This document shows positions 5,535 to 12,028 of a DNA stretch of 12,028 nt, one piece after another. Numbering within the stretch: position 1 is the stretch's first letter; each line of letters begins with the position of its first letter. Under the pieces are notes generated by a model that ran no database searches, had not been told where the DNA came from, and worked only from the letters and a program-made list of their open reading frames with translations. Source of the stretch: Actinomycetota bacterium (GTDB lineage: Bacteria > Actinomycetota > Thermoleophilia > Gaiellales > Gaiellaceae); the NCBI GenBank assembly GCA_013821525.1, contig JACDGR010000067.1, forward strand, positions 1 through 12,028, written 5' to 3'. A program made the translations under genes and the position numbers.

Positions 5535-7903
5535 GTGTTGCTGGAGCAGAGCTCGACGACGTCGAGCTCGACCTCCTCGACGCCTACTGGCGCGCAGCCA
5601 ACTACCTCTCGGTCGGTCAGATCTACCTGCTCGACAACGCTCTGCTCAGAGAGCCGCTGCAAGCAGAGCACGTCAAGCCGCGCCTGCTGGGTCACTTCGG
5701 TACGACGCCGGGCCTCAACTTCATCTACGCCCATCTGAACCGGGCGATCAAGGCCCGCGACGTGTCGGCGATCTACGTCACCGGGCCGGGGCACGGAGGA
5801 CCAGGTCTGGTCGCCAACGCCTACCTCGAGGGAACCTACTCCGAGGTCTACCCGCACATCGCCGAAGACGAGGCAGGGCTACGGGCTCTGTTCCACCAAT
5901 TCTCGTTTCCGGGCGGGATCCCGTCGCACGTCGCACCGGAGACTCCGGGCTCGATCCACGAAGGGGGCGAGCTCGGTTACGCCCTTTCGCACGCGTTCGG
6001 GGCCGCGTTCGACAACCCCGATCTGCTCGTCGCCTGCGTCGTCGGCGACGGCGAAGCCGAAACTGGACCGTTGGCGACGAGCTGGCACTCGAACAAGTTC
6101 CTGAACCCCGTCACCGACGGAGCGGTCCTGCCGATCTTGCATCTGAACGGCTACAAGATCGCCAGCCCGACGGTGCTCGCACGGATCCCCGAGCGCGAGC
6201 TCTTCGCGCTCTTCGAGGGCTACGGCTGGCGTCCGTTACTCGTCGCGAGCGAGCTCGACGAGCCGCCCGCGCACGCTCACCGACGCTTCGCCGCTGCCCT
6301 GGACGAGGCGCTCGACAACATCCGCTCGTTCCAGGACGCGGCCCGGGAGGGCAAAACGATCGAGCGGCCACGCTGGCCGATGTTGATCCTCCGTTCCCCG
6401 AAGGGCTGGACCGGCCCGCGCGACGTCGACGGCCTCCAGGTCGAGGGGACGTGGCGCTCTCACCAGGTGCCCGTCGGCGCGGCGCGCGACGATGCCGCCC
6501 ACCGGAAGATCATCGAGGAATGGATGCGGAGCTACCGGCCCGAGGAGCTGTTCGACGAGGTTGGCCGATTACTGCCCGAGCTGCGCGCCCTCGCGCCGAC
6601 CGGAGAGCGAAGGATGAGCGCAAACCCGCACGCCAACGGCGGCGCCCTCCTGCAAGAGCTCAGCCTGCCGGACTTCCGCGACTACGCGGTCACCGTCGAT
6701 GCGCCGGGAACCGGGTCGAGCGAGGCGACCCGTGTCCTCGGAGGCTTCGTGCGCGACATCATCGAGAGGAACCCGCAGACGTTTCGCCTCTTTGGCCCCG
6801 ACGAGACTGCATCGAACCGTCTTGGTGATGTCTTCACCGTCACCGGCCGGGCGTGGGACTCCGGCCGCGAGTCGACCGACGAAGGCCTCGCGGTCGACGG
6901 CCGGGTGATGGAGACGTTGTCCGAGCATCAGTGCGAAGGCTGGCTCGAGGGGTATCTCCTGACCGGCCGGCACGGTCTCTTCAACTGCTACGAGGCGTTC
7001 ATCCACATCATCGACTCGATGTTCAACCAGCACGCCAAATGGCTCAAGGTGACCCGTGACATCCCCTGGCGCCGACCGGTCGCATCGCTCAATTACCTGC
7101 TGTCTTCGCACGTCTGGCGCCAGGATCACAACGGCTTCTCACACCAGGACCCTGGCTTCATCGACCACGTGGTGAACAAGAAGGCCGAGGTGATCCGCGT
7201 CTATCTACCGCCCGACGCGAACACGCTGCTCTCGGTTGCTGATCACTGCCTGCGATCACGCAACTACGTCAACGTGATCGTCGCAGGCAAGCAGCCGGCA
7301 CTCGATTACCTGTCGATCGACGACGCGATCATCCACTGCACTCGCGGCGCCGGAATCTGGGACTGGGCTTCCAATGACGCGGGCGGCGATCCGGATGTGG
7401 TCATGGCTTGCTGCGGGGACGTCCCCACGCTCGAGACGCTCGCCGCCGTATCGTTGCTGCGCGAGCACCTGCCTGAGCTCAAGGTGCGGGTGGTCAACGT
7501 TGTCGACCTGATGCGGCTCGAGTCGGACAGCGAACATCCACACGGGATGTCAGATGCCGAGTTCGACTCGCTCTTCACACACTCGAAGCCGGTCGTCTTT
7601 GCCTACCACGGCTACCCCTGGCTGATCCATCGCCTCACCTACAGGCGCGCAAACCATGCCAACCTGCACGTGCGCGGATACAAGGAAGAGGGCACTACGA
7701 CAACGCCCTTCGACATGGTGATGCTGAACGACCTGGACCGGTTCCATCTCGTCATCGACGTCATCGATCGCGTCCCACGCCTCTCCGACCGCTCAGCGCA
7801 CCTGCGGCAGCACATGGAGGAGCGTCGTCTTGCTGCCCGCGCCTACACCCGCGCGCACGGCGACGACGATCCTGACATCCGCGATTGGACGTGGCCCGAC
7901 TGA
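5531..7903 (+). CDS. xfp: Xylulose-5-phosphate / fructose-6-phosphate phosphoketolase
   Basis: The protein has 790 residues, full length for the family. With thiamine diphosphate and Mg2+ it splits xylulose 5-phosphate plus Pi into acetyl phosphate and glyceraldehyde 3-phosphate, and often fructose 6-phosphate into acetyl phosphate and erythrose 4-phosphate. Diagnostic segments are YWRAANYLSVGQIYLLDN near the N-terminus, GPGHGGPGLVAN around H88, SFPGGIPSHVAPETPGSIHEGGELGY, the diphosphate-binding GDGEAETGPLATSWHSNKFLN at about 172 onward, and HLNGYKI. The C-terminal part has SHVWRQDHNGFSHQDPGF and FAYHGYPWLIHRL. The start is TTG at 5531, overlapping the cupin stop. The next in-frame starts lie inside conserved sequence, so TTG is the best choice. 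The 3' end overlaps acetate kinase. The cytoplasmic acetyl phosphate it makes is the kinase's substrate. Confidence 0.97.
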   Translation: MSVAGAELDDVELDLLDAYWRAANYLSVGQIYLLDNALLREPLQAEHVKPRLLGHFGTTPGLNFIYAHLNRAIKARDVSAIYVTGPGHGGPGLVANAYLEGTYSEVYPHIAEDEAGLRALFHQFSFPGGIPSHVAPETPGSIHEGGELGYALSHAFGAAFDNPDLLVACVVGDGEAETGPLATSWHSNKFLNPVTDGAVLPILHLNGYKIASPTVLARIPERELFALFEGYGWRPLLVASELDEPPAHAHRRFAAALDEALDNIRSFQDAAREGKTIERPRWPMLILRSPKGWTGPRDVDGLQVEGTWRSHQVPVGAARDDAAHRKIIEEWMRSYRPEELFDEVGRLLPELRALAPTGERRMSANPHANGGALLQELSLPDFRDYAVTVDAPGTGSSEATRVLGGFVRDIIERNPQTFRLFGPDETASNRLGDVFTVTGRAWDSGRESTDEGLAVDGRVMETLSEHQCEGWLEGYLLTGRHGLFNCYEAFIHIIDSMFNQHAKWLKVTRDIPWRRPVASLNYLLSSHVWRQDHNGFSHQDPGFIDHVVNKKAEVIRVYLPPDANTLLSVADHCLRSRNYVNVIVAGKQPALDYLSIDDAIIHCTRGAGIWDWASNDAGGDPDVVMACCGDVPTLETLAAVSLLREHLPELKVRVVNVVDLMRLESDSEHPHGMSDAEFDSLFTHSKPVVFAYHGYPWLIHRLTYRRANHANLHVRGYKEEGTTTTPFDMVMLNDLDRFHLVIDVIDRVPRLSDRSAHLRQHMEERRLAARAYTRAHGDDDPDIRDWTWPD

Positions 7904-8925
7904 GCGACGTTCTCGTCGTGAACGCCGGCTCGACCAGCCTCAAACTCAGCATGGTCGATCAGGATGAGCTGTCGCGTCCGGTGTCTACGTTCGCTGACGC
8001 TGCGGAAGTCACTGCGGTCGGCCATCGCATCGTCCACGGCGGCGAGCACTACCGCCCCACCGTAATCGACGACACGCTCTTTGCGAAGCTCACCGACCTC
8101 GTCGAGCTTGCGCCGCTCCACAACGCGCCGGCGGTCGCCGCTATCGCCGAGGCGCGACAGCGCTGGCCCGACGTCGATCACGTGGCGGTCTTCGACACCG
8201 CGTTTCACCACACGCTGCCGGCGGTTGCATCCACGTTTCTGTTACCCGAGCGGTTTCGAGAGCGAGGCATCCGACGCTACGGCTTCCACGGTTTGTCGGT
8301 CGCCTGGGCCTCTGCCCAGGTCGATTTCGCACGTGTCGTGGTCTGCCACCTCGGCGGTGGTTGCTCTGTCACGGCGGTCTTGGACGGAACGTCGGTCGAC
8401 ACCAGCATGGGTTTCACTCCGCTCGACGGAGTGCCGATGGCGAGCCGGGCCGGCGCGGTCGACCCAGGTGTCCTGATCTACCTCCTCCGCCACGGCGTCA
8501 AGCTCGACGATCTCGAGCACGCCCTCGAGCACGAGTCGGGGCTCGTCGGACTCGCAGGCACGGGGGACGTCTCGCAGATCGTCCTCGACACTGCCCCGCA
8601 ATCGAGCCTGGCACTGGAGATCTACTGCTACCGCGTCGCTCAGGCGGTCGCAGCGATGGCAACTGCGCTCGCAGGAATCGACGCGCTCGTCTTCACCGCC
8701 GGGGTAGGTGAGCACTCAGAACGCGTGCGCGCCGTCGTCTGCGCGCAGCTCGCGTTCCTCGGTGTCGCGCTCGACGCCGACGCAAACGCAGGCGCCTCCG
8801 GCGATGCGGACATCACCGCCCCAGGATCCCCCGTCGCCGTCAGGATCGTCACAGCACGCGAGGACGTGATGATCGCCCGCGGCGTCCGGTCGGTGCTCGC
8901 CGGGGACTCGCTCCACCCGCTCTAG
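7891..8925 (+). CDS. ackA: Acetate kinase
   Basis: The protein has 344 residues from the GTG at 7891; a TTG at 7885 is a possible start adding two residues. It converts acetyl phosphate + ADP to acetate + ATP in the cytoplasm. Family landmarks are all visible: VVNAGSTSLKL at the N-terminus, GHRIVHGGEHY, the active-site VFDTAFHHTLP, YGFHGLS, the phosphate-binding HLGGGCSV, ASRAGAVDPG, FTAGVGEHS, and the C-terminal TAREDVMIAR. It is about 50 residues shorter than the ~400-residue E. coli-type enzyme, but no catalytic motif is lost. The gene overlaps the phosphoketolase end by 13 nt, so both products should be made together. That gives ATP directly from phosphoketolase-derived acetyl phosphate without phosphotransacetylase, and none is visible here. 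Confidence 0.95.
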   Translation: MARLSDVLVVNAGSTSLKLSMVDQDELSRPVSTFADAAEVTAVGHRIVHGGEHYRPTVIDDTLFAKLTDLVELAPLHNAPAVAAIAEARQRWPDVDHVAVFDTAFHHTLPAVASTFLLPERFRERGIRRYGFHGLSVAWASAQVDFARVVVCHLGGGCSVTAVLDGTSVDTSMGFTPLDGVPMASRAGAVDPGVLIYLLRHGVKLDDLEHALEHESGLVGLAGTGDVSQIVLDTAPQSSLALEIYCYRVAQAVAAMATALAGIDALVFTAGVGEHSERVRAVVCAQLAFLGVALDADANAGASGDADITAPGSPVAVRIVTAREDVMIARGVRSVLAGDSLHPL

Positions 8926-8930
8926 CCGGA

Positions 8931-8947
8931 CTGCGGAAAAACCGCAG
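8931..8947. promoter_or_regulatory. Palindromic operator candidate, copy D (perfect)
   Basis: CTGCGGAAAAACCGCAG has perfect 6-bp arms and the same 5-nt spacer as the other copies. It starts 5 nt after the acetate kinase stop and ends 103 nt before the alcohol dehydrogenase ATG, matching the distance of copy C from its gene. A partial repeat of one arm (GTGCGG) follows at 8951-8956. No T run follows, so a terminator is less likely. Confidence 0.65.
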
Positions 8948-9050
8948 CACGTGCGGGGAGACTCCGGACGCACGCACGCGCGGAGGCAACGACATTGATG
9001 GGAGCGCGAGCCGAACGTCCGTCGCGCAAACTCGGACAGGAGATGCTGCC

Positions 9051-10163
9051 ATGAACGCACTCGTCTACCACGGCCCCGGTCAGAAGGCTTGGGAGACCGT
9101 TCCCGACCCCACGATTCTCGAGCCCACCGATGCGATCGTCAAGATCGACACCTCGACGATCTGCGGCTCGGACCTGCACATCCTGAAAGGCGATGTGCCT
9201 GAGACGAAGCCCGGAACGATTCTCGGTCACGAGGCCGTTGGGACCGTCGTCAAGATCGGGAAGGCGGTGACGACGATCGCTGTAGGTGATCGCGTGCTGA
9301 TTTCATGCATCACCTCGTGCGGTCGCTGTCGCTTCTGCAAGGAAGCGAAGTACGGCCTGTGCTCCGGTGGCGGCGGCTGGATCTTCGGCCATACGATTGA
9401 CGGGCTGCAGGCTGAGCTCGCGAGGGTGCCATTCGCCGACACGTCGGTCTACCCGGTTCCCGACGGATTGACCGACGAGCAGGTGCTGTTCGTCTCCGAC
9501 ATTCTCCCGACCGCCTACGAGGTAGGCGTGCTGAACGGCGGCGTCGAGCCGGGGGACACCGTCGCGGTCGTCGGGGCAGGCCCGATCGGACTGGCGGCGA
9601 TCATGACCGCGCAGTTGCACACGCCGGGCCAGATCATCGCGATCGATCTTGCGGATGCTCGACTCGAGAAGGCGCGCGAGTTCGGCGCCGACGTGACGAT
9701 CAACAACGGGCGGGAAGACGCGATCGCGATCGTGATGGGCTTGACCGGAGGGTTGGGTGCCGACGTAGCGATCGAGGCGGTTGGTGTCCCCGACACCTTC
9801 GAGCTGTGCACAGCACTGATTCGGCCCGGCGGTCGTGTCGCCAACGTCGGCGTCCACGGGAAGTGCGCGACGCTCCATCTCGAGACGCTCTGGACACGCG
9901 ATGTGACGATCACGACGGGCCTCGTCGATACGAATACGACGCCGAAGCTGCTGAAGCTGATCGAGAGCGGCCGGCTCGACCCGAGTCCGTTCGCCACTCA
10001 TCACTTCGCACTCGCGGACACTGTCGAGGCCTACGACGTTTTCGGCGCCGCCGCTGAAACAGGCGCTCTGAAGGTAGTGCTCGAGGCGCATCCCGTCGGT
10101 CACGACGATCGCGGCGCAACCGTAGCGCCGACCTACGCTCCTGAGCTGGTCGGCTCGAGGTAG
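9051..10163 (+). CDS. Zinc-dependent, NAD-type alcohol dehydrogenase (medium-chain)
   Basis: This 370-residue protein interconverts alcohols and aldehydes or ketones with a nicotinamide cofactor. Catalytic zinc ligands are C38 (ICGSD), H60-E61 (LGHEAVG) and probably D150 (SDILPTAYE). The structural zinc site is complete with C90, C93, C96 and C104 in the SCGRCRFC segment and after it. The Rossmann motif VVGAGPIGLAA (about 173-183) is followed by D199 at the end of the second strand, which favours NAD(H) over NADP(H). The start is supported by AGGAG about 10 nt upstream. The last ~25 residues (GHDDRGATVAP...) extend beyond the usual fold and look disordered. It has its own 125-bp upstream region with a perfect palindrome and a terminator after it, so it is probably transcribed alone. 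Ethanol formation or alcohol oxidation both fit the neighbourhood; the substrate is not known. Confidence 0.95.
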   Translation: MNALVYHGPGQKAWETVPDPTILEPTDAIVKIDTSTICGSDLHILKGDVPETKPGTILGHEAVGTVVKIGKAVTTIAVGDRVLISCITSCGRCRFCKEAKYGLCSGGGGWIFGHTIDGLQAELARVPFADTSVYPVPDGLTDEQVLFVSDILPTAYEVGVLNGGVEPGDTVAVVGAGPIGLAAIMTAQLHTPGQIIAIDLADARLEKAREFGADVTINNGREDAIAIVMGLTGGLGADVAIEAVGVPDTFELCTALIRPGGRVANVGVHGKCATLHLETLWTRDVTITTGLVDTNTTPKLLKLIESGRLDPSPFATHHFALADTVEAYDVFGAAAETGALKVVLEAHPVGHDDRGATVAPTYAPELVGSR

Positions 10164-10179
10164 CGGGAACAGCACGGGG

Positions 10180-10208
10180 AGCCCTGGCCTCCGACCAAGG
10201 CCGGGGCT
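10180..10208 (+). terminator. Intrinsic terminator after the alcohol dehydrogenase gene
   Basis: An 11-bp stem (agccctggcct with aggccggggct, one G-T pair) has a 7-nt loop and begins 16 nt after the stop. A pyrimidine-rich tail (tctctgtcttcc) follows. It separates the gene from the convergent DUF4260 remnant. Confidence 0.75.
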
Positions 10209-10237
10209 TCTCTGTCTTCCAAGGGGCAGGCGCGCGC

Positions 10238-10525
10238 CTAGACGCGCTCGAGGTGGGTGTCCTTGGACCCGGTCGGATATTTGAGTTCACATCCGAGAGC
10301 GCGATCAACGCCGATGTGCGTGAGCCAGATGAGTCCGAGTTGCGTCGCGGTCTCTGCGTCGAATAAGACCCCGAACGCGCTGAGCGCCACCGGAAGCGTC
10401 AGCGTGTGCGCGGCGTCGTACCCCAGCGCACCCGCCGTCGAACCTGCCAGGTAGCCGACCGCCGAGAGATCCGGCGCGACGACATGCAGCAGGACGCGCG
10501 GAACGCGATGGGCGATCGCTCCACG
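10238..10525 (-). pseudogene. DUF4260 family remnant, 5'-truncated
   Basis: Reading the minus strand by hand gives 95 sense codons ending in TAG at 10240-10238 and bounded upstream by a TAG at 10528-10526. The translation contains APDLSAVGYLAG, then LGLIWLTHIGVDRALG, and ends LKYPTGSKDTHLERV. This matches my recollection of the DUF4260 family of small membrane proteins (about 115-125 residues, function unknown). The first ~25-30 residues of the family are missing. No ATG, GTG or TTG occurs in the frame until a GTG halfway through, and only 37 nt separate the upstream stop from the PAS gene. I read it as a gene that lost its 5' end by deletion, with little decay of what remains. A CTG start making a short product cannot be ruled out. 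Confidence 0.72.
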
Positions 10526-10562
10526 CTACAGACCCGGCAAGCCGTAGGTCCTCGGCCGAGAC

Positions 10563-11168
10563 TCAGAGACCTGCGGAGTTACGGACGCGCGACTCGCACT
10601 CCGCGCACATGGCGTGCGTGACCGCCCGCGACTCGTGCTCCAGGAGACCGAGGCGCGCGACGGCCTCCTCGACCTCGACCCAACCGTCTGTGTCGAAGCG
10701 CTTGCACCAGCTGCAACAGCGGAGTGGCTCACCCGGCTCATAATGCGCAGCCATCAACGCGATCGGATCTCGTTCTTCGATCGCCGTGGTCGTCGAGCAG
10801 AACTCGAGCGCGCCCGACCCACCCGGCGTCAGCGAAAGCTCGAGATACCGCCGGGCGTCGGGCGCATCGCAGCGAAACGGCACGTTGATCGCCACCCCTC
10901 GCCGCGCTCGCGTGACGAGCTCGCGCCAGAGCAGCGACGTCTCGGCGCCGGCAATCGACTCCCAGAGAGATCGGCCAAGCACCGCGTCGCCCCTCGCCCA
11001 GCCGTTGGTGTCGGCGAACCGCTCCCACGCGTCGTTCACCCAGACGATCACGTCGTCACCGTCGATCCGGTAGGCGATCGTCTCGGCAGCCGTAGGAGCG
11101 ATTGCCTGAGCGGTCTGAACGATTCTGGACACGATCTGTCTATCGGCTTTCTGGTTCGAAAGCTGCAA
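10563..11168 (-). CDS. PAS-domain protein with C-terminal CxxC pairs
   Basis: The protein has up to 201 residues. A PAS domain spans about 30-130, seen in IAYRIDGDDVIVWVNDAWERFA, GRSLWESI and RRYLELSLTP. It is followed by a Cys-rich tail with C151, C152-x2-C155 (CCSWCKRF) and C188-x2-C191 (CAEC), which could bind zinc or act as a redox switch. There is no kinase, HTH or cyclase domain, so it is a stand-alone sensor or adaptor. The start is uncertain: TTG at 11168 lies 12 nt after the end of the ANTAR gene, while GTG at 11132 is an alternative that keeps the whole PAS domain. Neither has a strong ribosome site. The position directly after an ANTAR regulator on the same strand suggests one transcript and a shared signalling task. 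Confidence 0.82.
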   Translation of the reverse strand: MQLSNQKADRQIVSRIVQTAQAIAPTAAETIAYRIDGDDVIVWVNDAWERFADTNGWARGDAVLGRSLWESIAGAETSLLWRELVTRARRGVAINVPFRCDAPDARRYLELSLTPGGSGALEFCSTTTAIEERDPIALMAAHYEPGEPLRCCSWCKRFDTDGWVEVEEAVARLGLLEHESRAVTHAMCAECESRVRNSAGL

Positions 11169-11180
11169 TTACCGCCACGG

Positions 11181-11752
11181 CTACCCGAGCTGAAGGGTGC
11201 CGTTCGCGAGCGCCTGTGCGACGGCGACGAGCTTCTCGTTGTTGGCGCGCGCGTGGCGCCGCAGGAGCTCGAACGCCGCCCGCTCTTCGATCCCATGCCG
11301 TTCGATCAGGATCCCTTGGCACGCTCGGTGACCGCTCTCCGTCCGAAGGCGCCCTCGAGCCCGTGGTACTCGGCGAAGCGGAGCAGCACGATCTCGAGCG
11401 AGCTCTCGAGCGATTCGGGATCGGCGTCGACGATGTAGGCGAAGATCCCGCGCTTCGCTGCCTCACTGACGAACGCGCGGTCGCTCGCGGGGAGCAGTGC
11501 GATCAAGGGGCACTCCGCCTCGGCGACGATCTTGCTGATCAGATCGAGCGCGTGCTCCGAGCTTTCGCCGAGGCCGACGAGCGCGACGTCTGGCTGCTCG
11601 AGCGCAGTCGCGGGCCCCACCCCGTCGACGGTCACCTCGCTCGCGATCATCTGGTGGCCGAGCCCGACGACGATCGCCGAGGCCGCGGCGAGGCGATCCG
11701 GTCGCTCGTTGGCGATCAGAACTCGCAACCGATCTCGTTTCGGCGGTGTCAC
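11181..11752 (-). pseudogene. ANTAR-domain RNA-binding regulator, interrupted by a one-base frameshift
   Basis: The GTG at 11752 has AGGGG (11759-11763) 6 nt ahead. Residues 1-120 form a receiver-like domain (RLRVLIANERPDR, then VALVGLGESSEHALD) in which the phosphoacceptor Asp is Gly60 and the acidic pair is not intact. Such pseudo-receivers occur in ANTAR proteins. The frame continues into AVTERAKG and hits TGA at 11308-11306. In the -1 frame the missing part follows exactly: ILIERHGIEERAAFELLRRH, then ARANNEKLVAVAQALANG, ending at TAG 11183-11181. This is a complete ANTAR helix bundle, which in intact relatives binds paired RNA hairpins to prevent termination. One base is missing in the GGG run at 11313-11315; with four G the protein would be 190 residues. 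A sequencing or assembly error is at least as likely as a true mutation, because the second part shows no decay. Confidence 0.88.
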
Positions 11753-12028
11753 TACACACCCCTGGACTGGCGGTGTACGTTCGAAGCTCGACAGATCCCT
11801 GATCTGCCGTGTGGCGCACAGCCGCAGCGGGGGTTCGGCCGCGGAGTGCACCACGAACGGAATTGCTGCTCGATCCCAACTCGGCAGGTCGAGAACACAA
11901 AGACCTTTGTTCGCCGTCCCGCATCTCGGACGTTTCGAACCCCTCGAGAAGCGCAGGTTTCCGTCAGGAGGCAAGGTGCCAGGGCACCAAACCGACGTGC
12001 GAAACGATCACCCAGAGATGAAACCCTG
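11753..12028. other. Region without a supported gene; probable ANTAR-gene leader
   Basis: The frame upstream of the ANTAR GTG stays open to 11974, but the translation (MPPDGNLRFSRGSKRP...) looks like no domain and lacks a good ribosome site, so I treat it as non-coding. The region contains two short inverted repeats (11792-11806 and 11975-11988). An ATG at 12019 near the right edge is too short to judge. Confidence 0.45.
11792..11806. repeat. Inverted repeat in the ANTAR-gene leader
   Basis: CAGATC-CCT-GATCTG has perfect 6-bp arms and a 3-nt centre, 39 nt upstream of the ANTAR GTG. It could be an operator or an RNA hairpin; the sequence does not decide. Confidence 0.4.

Noticed and set aside
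7415..7430. GGGGACGTCCCC palindrome, similar to DevR-type boxes
   Set aside because: It lies deep inside the phosphoketolase coding sequence with no nearby start, and is explained by codons for a conserved segment.
9303..10175. Minus-strand open frame (290 codons) opposite the alcohol dehydrogenase gene
   Set aside because: The plus-strand frame encodes a complete enzyme with all zinc ligands. The antisense translation has no domain features and runs through the terminator.
11753..11974. N-terminal extension of the ANTAR protein from an ATG at 11974
   Set aside because: The extra 74 residues match no domain, and the GTG at 11752 has a well-placed AGGGG and begins right at the receiver-like domain.
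11975..11988. Inverted repeat GGTGCC-AG-GGCACC near the right edge
   Set aside because: It is short with a 2-nt centre, not repeated elsewhere in the window, and has no gene close enough to assign it to. It could be chance in GC-rich DNA.
12019..12028. Possible start of a plus-strand gene (ATG AAA CCC)
   Set aside because: Only three codons are visible and there is no clear ribosome binding site, so it cannot be judged.
1..12028. CRISPR arrays, tRNA or rRNA genes, insertion sequences, integrases
   Set aside because: I saw no regularly spaced direct repeats, tRNA-like folds, transposase or integrase frames, or terminal inverted repeats.

Overview
The window is high-GC DNA with densely packed genes, GTG and TTG starts, and protein families typical of Actinomycetota: a NarL-type two-component pair, an N-terminal GNAT fused to an ADP-forming acyl-CoA synthetase, an Xfp phosphoketolase beside acetate kinase, and an ANTAR regulator. 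A deep-branching actinobacterium such as a member of Thermoleophilia is my best guess. That guess rests on gene content recalled from memory, not on a marker gene.

Layout. Positions 1-961 (+) hold the 3' end of a sensor histidine kinase, overlapping by 4 nt a NarL/LuxR-type response regulator. A hairpin at 972-1000 separates them from a convergent gene (1021-1653, -) for a small two-helix membrane protein. A divergent control region (1654-1871) precedes a large GNAT/acyl-CoA synthetase gene (1872-4526, +). A secreted cupredoxin-like protein follows (4639-5106), with a strong terminator after it. Next comes a tight operon of a one-domain cupin (5202-5534), phosphoketolase (5531-7903) and acetate kinase (7891-8925). 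A zinc-dependent alcohol dehydrogenase (9051-10163) and its terminator close the plus-strand block. The remainder is on the minus strand: a DUF4260 gene remnant with no start codon (10238-10525), a PAS-domain protein with two CxxC pairs (10563-11168), and an ANTAR regulator broken by a one-base frameshift (11181-11752). Positions 11753-12028 hold no gene I can support.

How the genes may work together. Phosphoketolase cleaves sugar phosphates to acetyl phosphate. Acetate kinase turns that into acetate plus ATP. The ADP-forming synthetase can interconvert acetate and acetyl-CoA with ATP. The alcohol dehydrogenase can reoxidise or supply NADH. Together this looks like an energy-conserving overflow or low-oxygen module around the acetate node.

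The most interesting signal is a palindrome, CTGCGG-N5-CCGCAG. It is present perfectly at 4527-4543 and 8931-8947, and nearly so at 1744-1760 and 1799-1815. All four copies lie between genes, and the outermost copy at each locus ends about 95-111 nt upstream of the start of the synthetase, cupredoxin or alcohol dehydrogenase gene. I read it as the operator of a local regulon. The adjacent response regulator is the obvious candidate to bind it, which is inference only. Two genes missed by simple ORF calling, the frameshifted ANTAR gene and the DUF4260 remnant, were recovered by reading frames by hand.
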